NCBI RefSeq assembly: GCF_023740735.1 | Contig: NZ_JAMRXH010000002.1 | Coordinates: 372,001-436,000 of the forward strand | DNA length: 64,000 nucleotides | Source of the DNA: Nocardia sp. CDC159 | Lineage (GTDB): Bacteria; Actinomycetota; Actinomycetes; Mycobacteriales; Mycobacteriaceae | Reading direction: 5' to 3' | Shown: positions 28,585-38,322 of the stretch, one piece after another | Layout: every line of letters begins with the position of its first letter | How positions within the stretch are numbered: position 1 is the stretch's first letter | Notes under the pieces: model-generated | The model's input: only the letters and a program-made list of their open reading frames with translations | What the model was told of the DNA's origin: nothing | Databases searched by the model: none | Made by a program: the position numbers and the translations under genes

Positions 28585-30285
28585 ATGAGTGATCGGGAAT
28601 ACGATGTGGTGGTGGTCGGCAGCGGCGCCGCCGGAATGACCGCCGCCCTCACCGCCGCACATCACGGCCTGCGCGTGGTGATCCTGGAGAAGGCCGCGCA
28701 CTACGGCGGGTCGACCGCGCGCAGCGGCGGCGGCGTGTGGATCCCGGGCAACAAGGCGCTGCTCGCCTCGGGCCGTCCCGACGACCGGGAGGAGGCCCGC
28801 CGCTATCTGCACAGCATCATCGGCGATGTCGTGCCCAGGGAGCGGATCGATACCTACATCGATCGCGGCGCCGAGGCGCTGAACTTCGTCCTCGAACACA
28901 GCGCGCTGCGACTGCACTGGGTTCCGGGCTATCCCGATTACTATCCGGAGGCGCCCGGCGGCGCACCGCTCGGCCGATCCTGCGAGCCCAAGCCGTTCGA
29001 CGCCATGGTGCTCGGCGAGGAGCGGTTCAAGCTCGAGCCACCGTACGCGAAGGCCCCGCTGAATGTGGTGACGACCCAGGCGGACTTCGTGCGGCTCAGC
29101 CTGATTCGCCGCCACCCCAAGGGCGTGGCGCGCGCGCTGCGGGTCGGCGCGCGCACCTACTGGGCGAAGTTCACCCGTAAACACCTGCTGGGCATGGGTC
29201 AGGCGATCATCGCGGGCATGCGCAAGGGCCTGCTGGACGCGAATGTGCCGCTGCTGCTGGAGACCCCGATGACCGCCCTGGCGGTGGCCGACGGCCGGGT
29301 GGTCGGCGTGCAGGCCACGCATCGGGGCGAGGCGGTCACCTTCCGGGCCCGCTACGGCGTGGTCCTGGGCGCGGGCGGTTTCGAGCACAACGCCGATATG
29401 CGGCACAAATATCAGCGCGAACCCATCTCCACCGCATGGACCACGGGCGCGGCGGCCAATACCGGCGACGCGATCCGCGCGGGCCAGGAACTCGGCGCCG
29501 CCGTGGATTTCATGGCTGATGCCTGGTGGGGCCCAACGGTTTTCAAGGGCGGGCGCCCGTGGTTTTGCCTGGCCGAGCGCAATCTGCCCGGTGGGCTGAT
29601 CGTCGATATGCGGGGCAAGCGGTTCTTCAACGAATCCCTGCCCTACGTCGAGGCCGTGCACCGGATGTACGGCGGTGAGTACGGTCAGGGCGACGGGCCG
29701 GGCGAGCATGTCCCGGCGTGGCTGGTCTTCGACCAGCGCTATCGCAACCGCTACATCTTCGCCGGACTGCAACCGGGACAGCGCTTTCCGCGGCGCTGGC
29801 TGGAGAACGACAATATCGTCCAGGCCCCGACGCTGGCCGAGCTGGCGCTGAAAATGGGTGTGCCGGAACGGAATCTGGCTGATACGGTCGAGCGATTCAA
29901 CGGTTTCGCCGAGACGGGTGTGGATGAGGATTTCGGCCGCGGCGACAGCGCCTACGACCGCTACTACGGCGATCCGACCGTCAAGCCGAACCCGTGCCTG
30001 GCCGCGCTGGTGCAGGGACCGTACTACGCCGCCAAGATGTTCCCCGGCGATCTGGGCACCAAGGGCGGCCTGGTCACCGACACCGCGGGCCGGGTGCTAC
30101 GCGAGGACGGCACGGCCATCGAGGGCCTCTACGCCGCGGGCAACACCTCCGCTCCGGTCATGGGTCACACCTACGCCGGGCCGGGCGCGACCATCGGCCC
30201 CGCGATCACCTTCGGATACCTCGCGGTACTGGATATCGTCGAACGCGCGCACCGGCAGCCGGTGGCGAGCCGCGCGGACAGCTGA
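28585..30285 (+). CDS. kstD: KstD, 3-ketosteroid delta1-dehydrogenase
   Basis: 566 aa from ATG 28585; the longer frame from 28513 would include the operator. FAD-binding N-terminus EYDVVVVGSGAAGMTAALTAAHHG, then GGSTARSGGGVWIPGN typical of the flavoprotein succinate dehydrogenase/KstD family. The C-terminal GHTYAGPGATIGPAITFGYLA holds the conserved active-site Tyr/Gly region. It introduces the C1-C2 double bond of 3-ketosteroids, which together with KshA opens ring B. It is followed after 10 bp by chsH3. Confidence 0.92.
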   Translation: MSDREYDVVVVGSGAAGMTAALTAAHHGLRVVILEKAAHYGGSTARSGGGVWIPGNKALLASGRPDDREEARRYLHSIIGDVVPRERIDTYIDRGAEALNFVLEHSALRLHWVPGYPDYYPEAPGGAPLGRSCEPKPFDAMVLGEERFKLEPPYAKAPLNVVTTQADFVRLSLIRRHPKGVARALRVGARTYWAKFTRKHLLGMGQAIIAGMRKGLLDANVPLLLETPMTALAVADGRVVGVQATHRGEAVTFRARYGVVLGAGGFEHNADMRHKYQREPISTAWTTGAAANTGDAIRAGQELGAAVDFMADAWWGPTVFKGGRPWFCLAERNLPGGLIVDMRGKRFFNESLPYVEAVHRMYGGEYGQGDGPGEHVPAWLVFDQRYRNRYIFAGLQPGQRFPRRWLENDNIVQAPTLAELALKMGVPERNLADTVERFNGFAETGVDEDFGRGDSAYDRYYGDPTVKPNPCLAALVQGPYYAAKMFPGDLGTKGGLVTDTAGRVLREDGTAIEGLYAAGNTSAPVMGHTYAGPGATIGPAITFGYLAVLDIVERAHRQPVASRADS

Positions 30286-30295
30286 GGAGGGCGCT

Positions 30296-31159
30296 ATGCC
30301 GATCGACCCGAAAGTCGCTCTGGGAGCGGCACTTCCGCCACTGGAATTCGCCTGGTCACCGTCGGATGTGCAGCTGTATCACCTGGGCCTGGGCGCGGGC
30401 GCGCGCTGGACCGACCCGGCCGAACTGCGCTATCTCGACGACCGCGCCCCTCAGGTGCTACCCAGTTTCGCCACCGTCGCGCCGACGCTGCGGGTGACCG
30501 AGCCGCCGCGGGTGAGCTTCCCTGGGGTGGAGATCGACCTGGCCAAGGTGGTGCACGCCAGTCAGGAGGTGGTGGTGCACCGGCCGATTCCGGCCGAGGG
30601 CAAGGGGTCGAGCACCGGGCGCATCAGCGAGGTCTGGGACAAGGGTTCGGCGGCGGTGGTCGTGCAGGAGACCACGGTCACCGGTTCGGACGGGCAGCCG
30701 CTGTGGACGGCGCGATCGTCGATCTTCGCCAAGGGCGAGGGCGGTTTCGGCGGCGAGCGCGGACCCAGCACCCGGTCCGAACTGCCGGACCGGGCACCGG
30801 ATTTCGACATCCTGACGCCGACGCTGCCACAGCAAGCGCTGCTCTACCGCCTGTGCGGGGATCGCAATCCGCTGCATTCGAATCCCGAATTCGCCCGCGC
30901 CGCAGGCTTTCCGAATCCGATCCTGCACGGTCTGTGCACCTACGGCATGGTCTGCAAGACCGCCGTCGACACCGTGCTCGGCTCGGATGCCGCGCGGGTC
31001 ATCGGTTTCCGGGCCCGGTTCGCGGGCGTGCTCTATCCGGGGGAGACGATCCGCTCGCGGATGTGGTTGGGCACGGGCGAGGTCGTGATCGCCGCCACGG
31101 CGCCGGAGCGCGACGACGCCCCGGTACTCGGCGATGTGCGCCTGAGCTTCACCGCGTGA
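30296..31159 (+). CDS. chsH3: ChsH3-like MaoC enoyl-CoA hydratase
   Basis: 287 aa from ATG 30296, with TGAGGAGGG 4 bp upstream. Double hot-dog MaoC-like hydratase: the second half has the hydratase-2 motif (YRLCGDRNPLHSNPEFARAAGFPNPILHGLCTYG) with catalytic Asp and His. The position after kstD matches Rv3538, which hydrates a steroid side-chain enoyl-CoA. Likely co-transcribed with kstD under KstR. Confidence 0.85.
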   Translation: MPIDPKVALGAALPPLEFAWSPSDVQLYHLGLGAGARWTDPAELRYLDDRAPQVLPSFATVAPTLRVTEPPRVSFPGVEIDLAKVVHASQEVVVHRPIPAEGKGSSTGRISEVWDKGSAAVVVQETTVTGSDGQPLWTARSSIFAKGEGGFGGERGPSTRSELPDRAPDFDILTPTLPQQALLYRLCGDRNPLHSNPEFARAAGFPNPILHGLCTYGMVCKTAVDTVLGSDAARVIGFRARFAGVLYPGETIRSRMWLGTGEVVIAATAPERDDAPVLGDVRLSFTA

Positions 31160-31174
31160 GCGGGAGCGGTCGAT

Positions 31175-31255
31175 TCAGTGCTCGGGAAAGCCGGTCGCGA
31201 ACAGGATCGCGATGGCGACGGAGCTGGCGACGGCGATGATCGGGATAAGCCACAT
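31175..31255 (-). CDS. Possible 26-aa membrane peptide
   Basis: ATG 31255 to TGA 31175 encodes MWLIPIIAVASSVAIAILFA followed by TGFPEH: one continuous hydrophobic helix with a short acidic tail. There is no good Shine-Dalgarno, but an 8-bp inverted repeat lies just upstream (31263-31281). It could be a small membrane regulatory peptide or a chance frame. It sits between chsH3 (+) and the DUF58 locus (-). Confidence 0.35.
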   Translation of the reverse strand: MWLIPIIAVASSVAIAILFATGFPEH

Positions 31256-31262
31256 GGGCCGG

Positions 31263-31281
31263 ATACTACAGGATGTAGTAT
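31263..31281. promoter_or_regulatory. Inverted repeat, BlaI/MecI-like operator
   Basis: ATACTACA-GGA-TGTAGTAT has perfect 8-bp arms with a 3-bp spacer. It resembles the TACTACA/TGTAGTA half-sites of BlaI/MecI/CopY repressors, but the classical spacer is 2 bp. It precedes the 26-codon frame on the minus strand. No BlaI-type gene is in the window. Confidence 0.45.
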
Positions 31282-31301
31282 TACATGGTGTCGTCACCAG
31301 T

Positions 31302-31745
31302 CTACTGGTCGTTCGACCGATCCACCCGCTCGGGTACCAGCCCCTGCACGATCAGGGCCCAGACCACGATCACCAGAATCGGTGCGGCAAGCGGTAACCA
31401 GGCAAAACGCCCGGGAACCAGGCTCGCCGCGACGGCCGCGGCCGCCGCGATCAGCGCGCCCGCGACCGACGGCAATGTGGTAGGAACCACACCGCGCGGC
31501 GCGTGCACGGTGGCCGTATTGAGCAGATAGGTCGTGGCCACCACCCCGGTCGCGGCGGCCGTCGGCGCGCCCGGATCCTCCCAGGCGACGGCCCCGAGGG
31601 CGACCAGCACCGCGCCCACCGCGCAGCTCCGCCACCACCATCCGGCCACCATCAGCGCCAGCGCGGGCACGCCCGCCCAGGGCAGCACGATCGTCACGGC
31701 CGCCGCCAGCAGCAGTCCGGACAGCACCGCGAGGAATCTGTTCAC
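31302..31745 (-). CDS. Small integral membrane protein of the MoxR/DUF58 locus
   Basis: 147 aa from GTG 31745, overlapping the DUF58 stop. About four hydrophobic segments (FLAVLSGLLLAAAVTIVLPWAGV; AVGAVLVALGAVAWE; TLPSVAGALIAAAAAVAASLVPG; PILVIVVWALIVQGLVPE). No known domain. It is the fifth gene of the DUF4129-membrane protein-moxR-DUF58 operon and probably part of the same envelope-associated complex. The C-terminus is charged (RVDRSNDQ) and likely cytoplasmic. Confidence 0.7.
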   Translation of the reverse strand: MNRFLAVLSGLLLAAAVTIVLPWAGVPALALMVAGWWWRSCAVGAVLVALGAVAWEDPGAPTAAATGVVATTYLLNTATVHAPRGVVPTTLPSVAGALIAAAAAVAASLVPGRFAWLPLAAPILVIVVWALIVQGLVPERVDRSNDQ

Positions 31746-33012
31746 CGCTTCACCCGCACCAATCGGCGATGCTGCGGCAGCAGCCGCATGATCTGATCGA
31801 GCCGGGCGTCCGGCGGCCACGACACGATGTCGACGCCGACCGTGCCCATGTCCCGATACATCGCCGTGCGCTCCAGCTGCCACATCCGGGCCAGGGTCGG
31901 CTCGAGCTCCTCGCGAAAAGGCGCGCCGCGCAACACATCCACAACCACCACCACATGTCCGCGCTTGCGCAGATCGATCAGCGCCAGCGCGAACTGGGTG
32001 TCGAGCAGGGTGGAGAACGCCACCACGATCGCACCCAGCGGCACCGCCGCGTGCGGGGCCAGCGTGCCCGAGGTGAAGATGTGCTCCTCACCCACGTCGA
32101 GCACGGTGTCCACGATCCGATAGAACTGCCGCCGCCCGATATCGGGCCGCAACCAGCGCGGCGCCTGTCCGAGACAGACCACGGCCGTGCGGTCGCCCGC
32201 CTGCAGCGCGGACTGCGCGACCTGGGCCGCGCCGCGTACCGACAGCTCCAGCGAGTCCGCGGCCGGACCCGGCGCCTGCAGCGAGGTGTCCACGAGCACA
32301 ACGACATCCGCCGCGCGATTGGTGAGCCGCTCGGTGACGTAGAGGCGGCCGCGCCGGGCGCTGACCGGCCAGTTCACCGTGCGCAGCTGATCGCCGGGGG
32401 CATAGGCGCGAATATCGGCGTATTCCACGCCGGGCCCGTGCCGACGGGTCGGATGCGTGCCGATACGCTCGGGAAGTTCTGTGCGCGGCAGGCGCATTCG
32501 CTGCGGATCGGCGATCGGGTAGACGTAGAGCTGTCCCGCGGGCAGCGATACCGACGCCACCGCCAGCCCGGCCGGGCTGAGGGCGGTGACCCGAACCCGC
32601 ACCGGATAGCGCCCCCACCGCCGGGTCGACAGCGCCAGTCGCAGCCCGGCCGGGGCGGGACCGGAATCCAGCGACTCCTCCACCCGCAGCTCGAGTTCGT
32701 TCATCGGTTCGGGCTTGCAGCGCAGCAGCGCATGCCCCTCCTCGACGAACGCGGCGACCGTCAGCACCACCTCCTCGGATTCGAAGCAGCGCAGCACCCC
32801 CGCACCGTCGAGCTGAATCCTGGTGCGCGACAGCTGCATCGGCGCGGTCGCCAGTACGCCGAGCATGGGTGCGGCGAAGACCAGCAGCTGCCACCGGCCC
32901 AGGATCACCGCCAGGGCGAGCGCGGGGGCGGCCGCGGCCGCCAGCATGAACACCAGTGGCGCTGGCCGCCAACGCAATTCGGTCTCGGCGACCGTGGCGG
33001 TGTCGCGATGCC

Positions 33013-33016
<4 letters not shown>
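31742..33016 (-). CDS. DUF58 protein with VWA-like region
   Basis: 424 aa from ATG 33016, overlapping the moxR stop (ATGA). Two N-terminal membrane helices (LVFMLAAAAAPALALAVILG, LLVFAAPMLGVLAT), a beta-rich middle, then the DUF58 signature GPGVEYADIRAYAPGDQLRTVNWPVSARRG near residue 205. A von Willebrand-like VVVLVDTSL motif follows. DUF58 proteins are paired with MoxR AAA+ ATPases throughout bacteria. A cell-envelope or complex-assembly role is proposed for such pairs but unproven. Confidence 0.82.
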
Positions 33017-33987
<971 letters not shown>

Positions 33988-34003
33988 ACTCGTAGCACCC
34001 TTT

Positions 34004-34507
34004 TCACATCGATTGGAGACGGCGCAGGATCTCGTCCAGGGCCGCGCGACCGGGTGCGCGATTGCGCTGGTCGCGCAGCGCCGAATTGGCCGGGTCCACC
34101 CAGGGCCACAGCTCCGGCCCGAACTGCATGATCCCGGCCGATTCGATGGCGCGCCGATCGCGGGCGATCCGGTGGCCGCTGGACAGCTCGAATTCCTTGG
34201 CCAGCAGCGGCCGCAGATGCCGGTCCCAATCGGCGCGTGAGCCGTCGGCGCGCTCGGCCAGCATCTGCGCGCGTGCCCGCCAGCGGCGCAGCATCTCGGC
34301 CGGGCCGTTGTCGATCTCGTTGTCGGCGGAATCGTCTCGTTCGACGTGGCGGGCGCGCTCGGCCAATGACCAGAGCAGCAGGGCGAGTCCGCCGGTCAGC
34401 GGCACCCCGGTCAGCACCGGAAGCAGTGCCCGCTGATCGCCCAGCGCCGCCAGCTCGACCAGCAGGATCAGCGCGATCGCGCCTGCCACGATCACCGAGC
34501 GCGTCAT
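34004..34507 (-). CDS. Membrane protein of the MoxR locus
   Basis: 167 aa from ATG 34507, overlapping the preceding stop (ATGA). Two N-terminal membrane helices (SVIVAGAIALILLVELAALG; LLPVLTGVPLTGGLALLLWSLAE) precede a soluble, Arg-rich domain of about 110 aa (RHVERDDS...RRWRARAQMLAERADG, PLLAKEFELSSGHRIARDRRAIESAG). The family is unnamed to me but occurs regularly beside MoxR-DUF58-DUF4129. Probably part of that complex. Confidence 0.72.
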   Translation of the reverse strand: MTRSVIVAGAIALILLVELAALGDQRALLPVLTGVPLTGGLALLLWSLAERARHVERDDSADNEIDNGPAEMLRRWRARAQMLAERADGSRADWDRHLRPLLAKEFELSSGHRIARDRRAIESAGIMQFGPELWPWVDPANSALRDQRNRAPGRAALDEILRRLQSM

Positions 34508-35478
34508 GAGACCGCCTCTCCCTGCAGATCTCTCAGCACGATCCGCAGCAGCTGTTCGGCGCGCATGCGCTGCCACTCCAGCATGGCATGCGGGCTGAAC
34601 CGGGCCTCCTCGAACAGCGCCACCAGTTCGCGCGCCGAGGCGTCGTGCAGCGCACCACGATCGAAGGCGCGGGCGAGCACCTCCGAGGGGGTGTCGGAGG
34701 CCAGCGGCGCGGCCTCGCGGGCCAGGGCCAGGCCCTGTTCCATGGCGACGTAGCAGGCGATGATCGCCTCGCGGGCGTCCTGGCCGGGTGCGGTCATGGC
34801 GGCCAGGCCCATCTCCGCGACCTCGGCCAGCGAGACGGGCGGTTCGGCCGGGGTGGGCGCCGGGGCCTCGGGTGCGGCGGTCGACTGCCGACGGGAGGCG
34901 ATGGCCACTGTCACCAGTCCGGCCAGGGCCGTGGCGACCAGGATGGCGGCCGAGCCGCCGACCAGCACCAGCGTGCGGCCGCTGAGATGCGGTGTGCCCG
35001 AGAACGGATTCGGTGCGGGCGGTGGTGATTCGACGGTCGTGGTCGCGGGCGCGGCCGGGGGCCGCGACGGCGCCGACCGTTCCGGGACGATCAGGCGCAC
35101 CACCCAGACGGCGGCGGCGAACAGGGTCAGCAGCGCGAGGATGATCAGCAGATATCCGCCCCACCGCCGCAGCTGCCGGGGCCGACGCACCCGCTCGCGA
35201 TCGCGCGCGGGCATGGCCAGCGGCAGCCGGTGCTGGCTGCTGATCACCCCCGCCAGCAGGATGACCACCGATACCAGCGACAGCACCGGCATGAGCGCGA
35301 CGCTGATCGCCGAGGGCGGCGAGGCGGCTTGCGGCCCACCGGTTCCCGGCACGAAACCGCGCAGCGCGAGCACGGCCAGCGCCAGCAGCGCGATCGCTCC
35401 GACCGCGCGCGGTATCGCCGTTCCCACCCGGCCCACCGGCCTCTCCCAGAACCTCGAAACTGCCCGAAACAGCCACAT
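34504..35478 (-). CDS. DUF4129-domain membrane protein
   Basis: 324 aa from ATG 35478. Four hydrophobic segments (residues about 25-42, 62-80, 108-128 and 168-190) with a Pro-rich external linker (PSRPPAAPATTTVESPPPAPNP). The C-terminal DUF4129 domain contains CYVAMEQGLALAREAAPLASDTPSEVLARA and FEEARFSPHAMLEWQRMRA. DUF4129 proteins accompany MoxR/DUF58 pairs, sometimes with transglutaminase genes; none is here. It is the first gene of the five-gene operon. Confidence 0.8.
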   Translation of the reverse strand: MWLFRAVSRFWERPVGRVGTAIPRAVGAIALLALAVLALRGFVPGTGGPQAASPPSAISVALMPVLSLVSVVILLAGVISSQHRLPLAMPARDRERVRRPRQLRRWGGYLLIILALLTLFAAAVWVVRLIVPERSAPSRPPAAPATTTVESPPPAPNPFSGTPHLSGRTLVLVGGSAAILVATALAGLVTVAIASRRQSTAAPEAPAPTPAEPPVSLAEVAEMGLAAMTAPGQDAREAIIACYVAMEQGLALAREAAPLASDTPSEVLARAFDRGALHDASARELVALFEEARFSPHAMLEWQRMRAEQLLRIVLRDLQGEAVS

Positions 35479-35671
35479 CGTTACATGCCGAACGGTCCGT
35501 CATCAGGAAAATCGGCACACCGTTACGGCGTATCACCGCATCCGGTCAAGCATTTCGCATTCACCTGTGAAGAGACACAAACATCATCCCGCCCGAGCCG
35601 CGTTGCGGCACAAACAGATCCACCCCCGTTTCGGTTCACCGGAATGCAATTCTGCGTTCGCCCGGTAAAGT

Positions 35672-36433
35672 TCACTCCGCAACGAGGGCCCGCAATCGAC
35701 TCGCGGTCCGATCCAGATCACGCACCCCGGCCCCCGTCCCGACGAGCTCCTCGCGCGACATGTGCGCATACAGGATGAGCTCGGCGTCGACGTCGTAGAG
35801 CACATCGACGAGGTACACGAATCGAGTCACCCAATCCCCCGGCACCGCACGCAGCGCCGGTACCTCACACACCGTCCAATGCCGGAATCTGCGCGCCATA
35901 TCCAGAAAATCCGCCGCGGACAATGGATTCCCGCACAGCTGATCGAAATCGACGACGATCGTGTCCGATTCCACCGCACGGGCTCGGATCCGGCCGTGCC
36001 CGACCGGAATTTCCACCCCGCCCGCAATCGCCACCGATCCCACGATGTACCGCCCCGCCGAGAATCCCCACCGATGATCACCACCACCGCGATAGTCGCA
36101 CGGCCCGTCGACCGCCACCACATCCAGTCGCGCGCGAATTCGCTCGATGGCCGGCACGAAGCGATCGTGCCACAGCGGATTCGGCAGCAATTCCTCGGGA
36201 AGGTAGTTCGAGGTGACCACCAGCACCACCCGACGCGCGAACAGCCAGTCGAGCAGCCGTGCGACGAACATGGCGTCCCCGATATCGTGCACATGGAACT
36301 CGTCGAAGCAGATCAGCTCCGCATCCCCCACCAGCGCGGCCAGCCCCGCCTCGAACGATCCGGTCGCGGCAATCCGCTCGCCGACGAGGAACTGCACCGC
36401 CGCCTGACCGGGTGCCTGTTCTCCCATGAACAC
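35672..36433 (-). pseudogene. AFG1/ZapE-like ATPase, 5' half deleted
   Basis: The frame encodes the C-terminal two-thirds of an AFG1-family ATPase: Walker B LICFDEFHVHDIGDAM, VVLVVTSNYLPEELLPNPLWHDRF, VDGPCDYRGG, and the C-terminal FDQLCGNPLSAADFLDMARRF and FVYLVDVLYD. The N-terminal 90-100 residues, including the Walker A P-loop, are absent. The sequence upstream of about 36415 is instead the complement of a TetR C-terminal fragment. Without the P-loop it cannot be a working ATPase. It may still be translated from GTG 36433. Confidence 0.7.
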
Positions 36434-36724
36434 GCGGGCAGACTTTTCACCGCCCTCGGCGCGGCCGACCCCGACCAGGCGGCCGCCGATTTCATCGCCG
36501 TGCTCGAGGGGCTGGTCTTCGATCGCTTCGCCGGGCGCCGCAATTCCATGCCCGCGGGCACGCCCGACAGCACCGCGCGGCTCACCGGCGTCCTGCGAGC
36601 ACAGCTACGCAGCGTCGCTGCCTCCGCAGCGCGCTCGGACCCGCCGATCGGCGGCTATCGCAACGAAAACCCGCTCGGCTCAACAGAAATCGACGCGCGG
36701 CTGCACCGCGGATTCGATCTCTAG
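36419..36724 (+). pseudogene. TetR-family regulator remnant (C-terminal part only)
   Basis: The plus strand from about 36419 to TAG 36724 reads HEHAGRLFTALGAADPDQAA, then DFIAVLEGLVFDRFAG and LTGVLRAQLRSV. This is a typical C-terminal dimer/ligand helix pattern of actinobacterial TetR regulators. There is no helix-turn-helix upstream: the frame runs into the antisense of the AFG1 remnant. The left boundary is approximate. It looks like the surviving 3' end of a gene once divergent from the AFG1 gene. Confidence 0.5.
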
Positions 36725-36733
36725 CGGTCCGCC

Positions 36734-37909
36734 TCAATTCGCGCTGAGCACCAGCCCCGAGGTGGGCACCCCCGTACCCGCCGTGACCACGATGTGCTCC
36801 AGGCCCTCGACCTGGTTGACCGATGTGCCGCGGATTTGGCGGACCGCCTCGGAGATGCCGTTCATGCCGTGGATGTAGGCCTCGCCGAGTTGGCCGCCGT
36901 GGGTGTTGAGGGGGAGGCGGCCGCCTCGTTCTATGGCGCCGTCGGCGATGAAGTGTTTGGCGTCGCCGCGGCCGCAGAAGCCCAGTTCCTCGAGTTGCAT
37001 CAGGACGAAGGGGGTGAAGTGGTCGTAGAGGATGGCTGCTTGCATATCGTCGGGGCGTAGGCCGCTCTGGGTCCAGAGTTGGTGGCCGACCAGGGCCATT
37101 TCGGGTAGGCCGGTCATGGCGTCGCGGTAGTAGCTGGTCATGACGTACTGGTCGGGGCCGGAGCCCTGGGCGGCGGCGGCGATGACGGCGGGACGCTGGG
37201 GTAGGTCGCGGGCCCGCTCGACGCTGGTGACGACGATCGCGACCGCGCCGTCGGTCTCCTGGCAGCAATCGAGCAGGTGCAGCGGCTCGGCGATCCAGCG
37301 CGAATTCTGGTGCTCCTCCAGGGTGATCGGCTTGCCGTAGAAGTGCGCGGCCGGGTTGACGGCCGCGTGTTTGCGGTCGGCGACCGCGATCCGCCCGAAA
37401 TCCGCGCTGGTCGCGCCGTAGACGTGCATATAGCGCCGGGCCACCATCGCCACCTGGGCCGCGGGCGTGCCCAGGCCCTGCGGGTAGCCCCAGGCGGCGT
37501 CCACGCCCGAGGAGGTCGGCGCGGTCGCCAATTGCGTGGAGAACTGGCCGAATCGGTGCCCGGAGCGCTCGTTGAAACCACGGTAGGCCACCACGACGTC
37601 CGCGATGCCGGTGGCCACGGCCATCGCCGCCTGCTGCACGGTCGCGCACGCCGCGCCGCCGCCGAACGGAATATTGCTGAAGAAGGTCAGATTCGGAATC
37701 CCGACCGCCCGCGCCACGGCGGCTTGGGTGTTGGTGTCCATCGTGAACGTCGTCAGCCCGTGCACATCCGCTGCGCTGAGCCCGGCGTCGTCGAGTGCGG
37801 CCGTGACCGCCTCGGCCGCCAGCCGCAGTTCGCTTCGCCCGGAATCCTTCGAGAAGTCCGTCGCGCCGATTCCGACGATCGCGGCCTTGCCGCCGAGTGC
37901 GCTGCTCAT
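36734..37909 (-). CDS. ltp2: Ltp2, steroid side-chain aldolase (thiolase-like)
   Basis: 391 aa, ATG 37909, which overlaps the chsH1 stop (ATGA). SCP-2-thiolase fold without the usual thiolase Cys pair: GGKAAIVGIGATDFS start, PFGGGAACATVQQAAMAV, NTHGGQLGEAYIHGMNG near the C-terminus. Ltp2 with the DUF35 domain of ChsH2 catalyses the retro-aldol release of propionyl-CoA from the C17 side chain. Last gene of the igr-type operon chsE3-chsE1-chsE2-chsH2-chsH1-ltp2. Confidence 0.9.
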   Translation of the reverse strand: MSSALGGKAAIVGIGATDFSKDSGRSELRLAAEAVTAALDDAGLSAADVHGLTTFTMDTNTQAAVARAVGIPNLTFFSNIPFGGGAACATVQQAAMAVATGIADVVVAYRGFNERSGHRFGQFSTQLATAPTSSGVDAAWGYPQGLGTPAAQVAMVARRYMHVYGATSADFGRIAVADRKHAAVNPAAHFYGKPITLEEHQNSRWIAEPLHLLDCCQETDGAVAIVVTSVERARDLPQRPAVIAAAAQGSGPDQYVMTSYYRDAMTGLPEMALVGHQLWTQSGLRPDDMQAAILYDHFTPFVLMQLEELGFCGRGDAKHFIADGAIERGGRLPLNTHGGQLGEAYIHGMNGISEAVRQIRGTSVNQVEGLEHIVVTAGTGVPTSGLVLSAN

Positions 37910-38322
37910 ACCTTCTCCCGCAGTGCGATTACGACCTCGGCCTGGATGTGCTCGCCCAGGCTGTCACGACCGACGACCTCGATATGGATGTCGCCGTCCG
38001 CGACGGCGGTGACGGTGCCCGACAGCGTGAGCGTGTCCCCGGCGTAGAGCGGCACGCCCAGCCGCACCGCATTGGATTTCACGACCGCCCCCGGCCCCGC
38101 CCAGTCGGTGACGAAGCGCTGCACGAGCCCCATATCGGTGAGGATGTTGACGAAGATGTCCTTCGAACCGCGCGCCACCGCCTTGTCGCGATCATGGTGC
38201 ACGTCCTGAAAGTCCCTGGTCGCCAGCGCGCTCGACACCACGAAGGTGGGGTCGGCGTGAATCACCAACTCCGGCAACGTCGTTCCGACCGTGACGGCGG
38301 CCGGTTCCAGCGTGGCGGTCAT
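37906..38322 (-). CDS. chsH1: ChsH1, MaoC-like hydratase subunit
   Basis: 138 aa from ATG 38322, overlapping the chsH2 stop. Single hot-dog MaoC-like domain (VSSALATRDFQDVHHDRDKA with the catalytic Asp/His; VRLGVPLYAGDTLTLSGTV). It pairs with the MaoC half of ChsH2 to hydrate 3-oxo-4,17-pregnadiene-20-carboxyl-CoA. Overlaps both neighbours, so stoichiometric coupled translation is likely. Confidence 0.9.
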   Translation of the reverse strand: MTATLEPAAVTVGTTLPELVIHADPTFVVSSALATRDFQDVHHDRDKAVARGSKDIFVNILTDMGLVQRFVTDWAGPGAVVKSNAVRLGVPLYAGDTLTLSGTVTAVADGDIHIEVVGRDSLGEHIQAEVVIALREKV

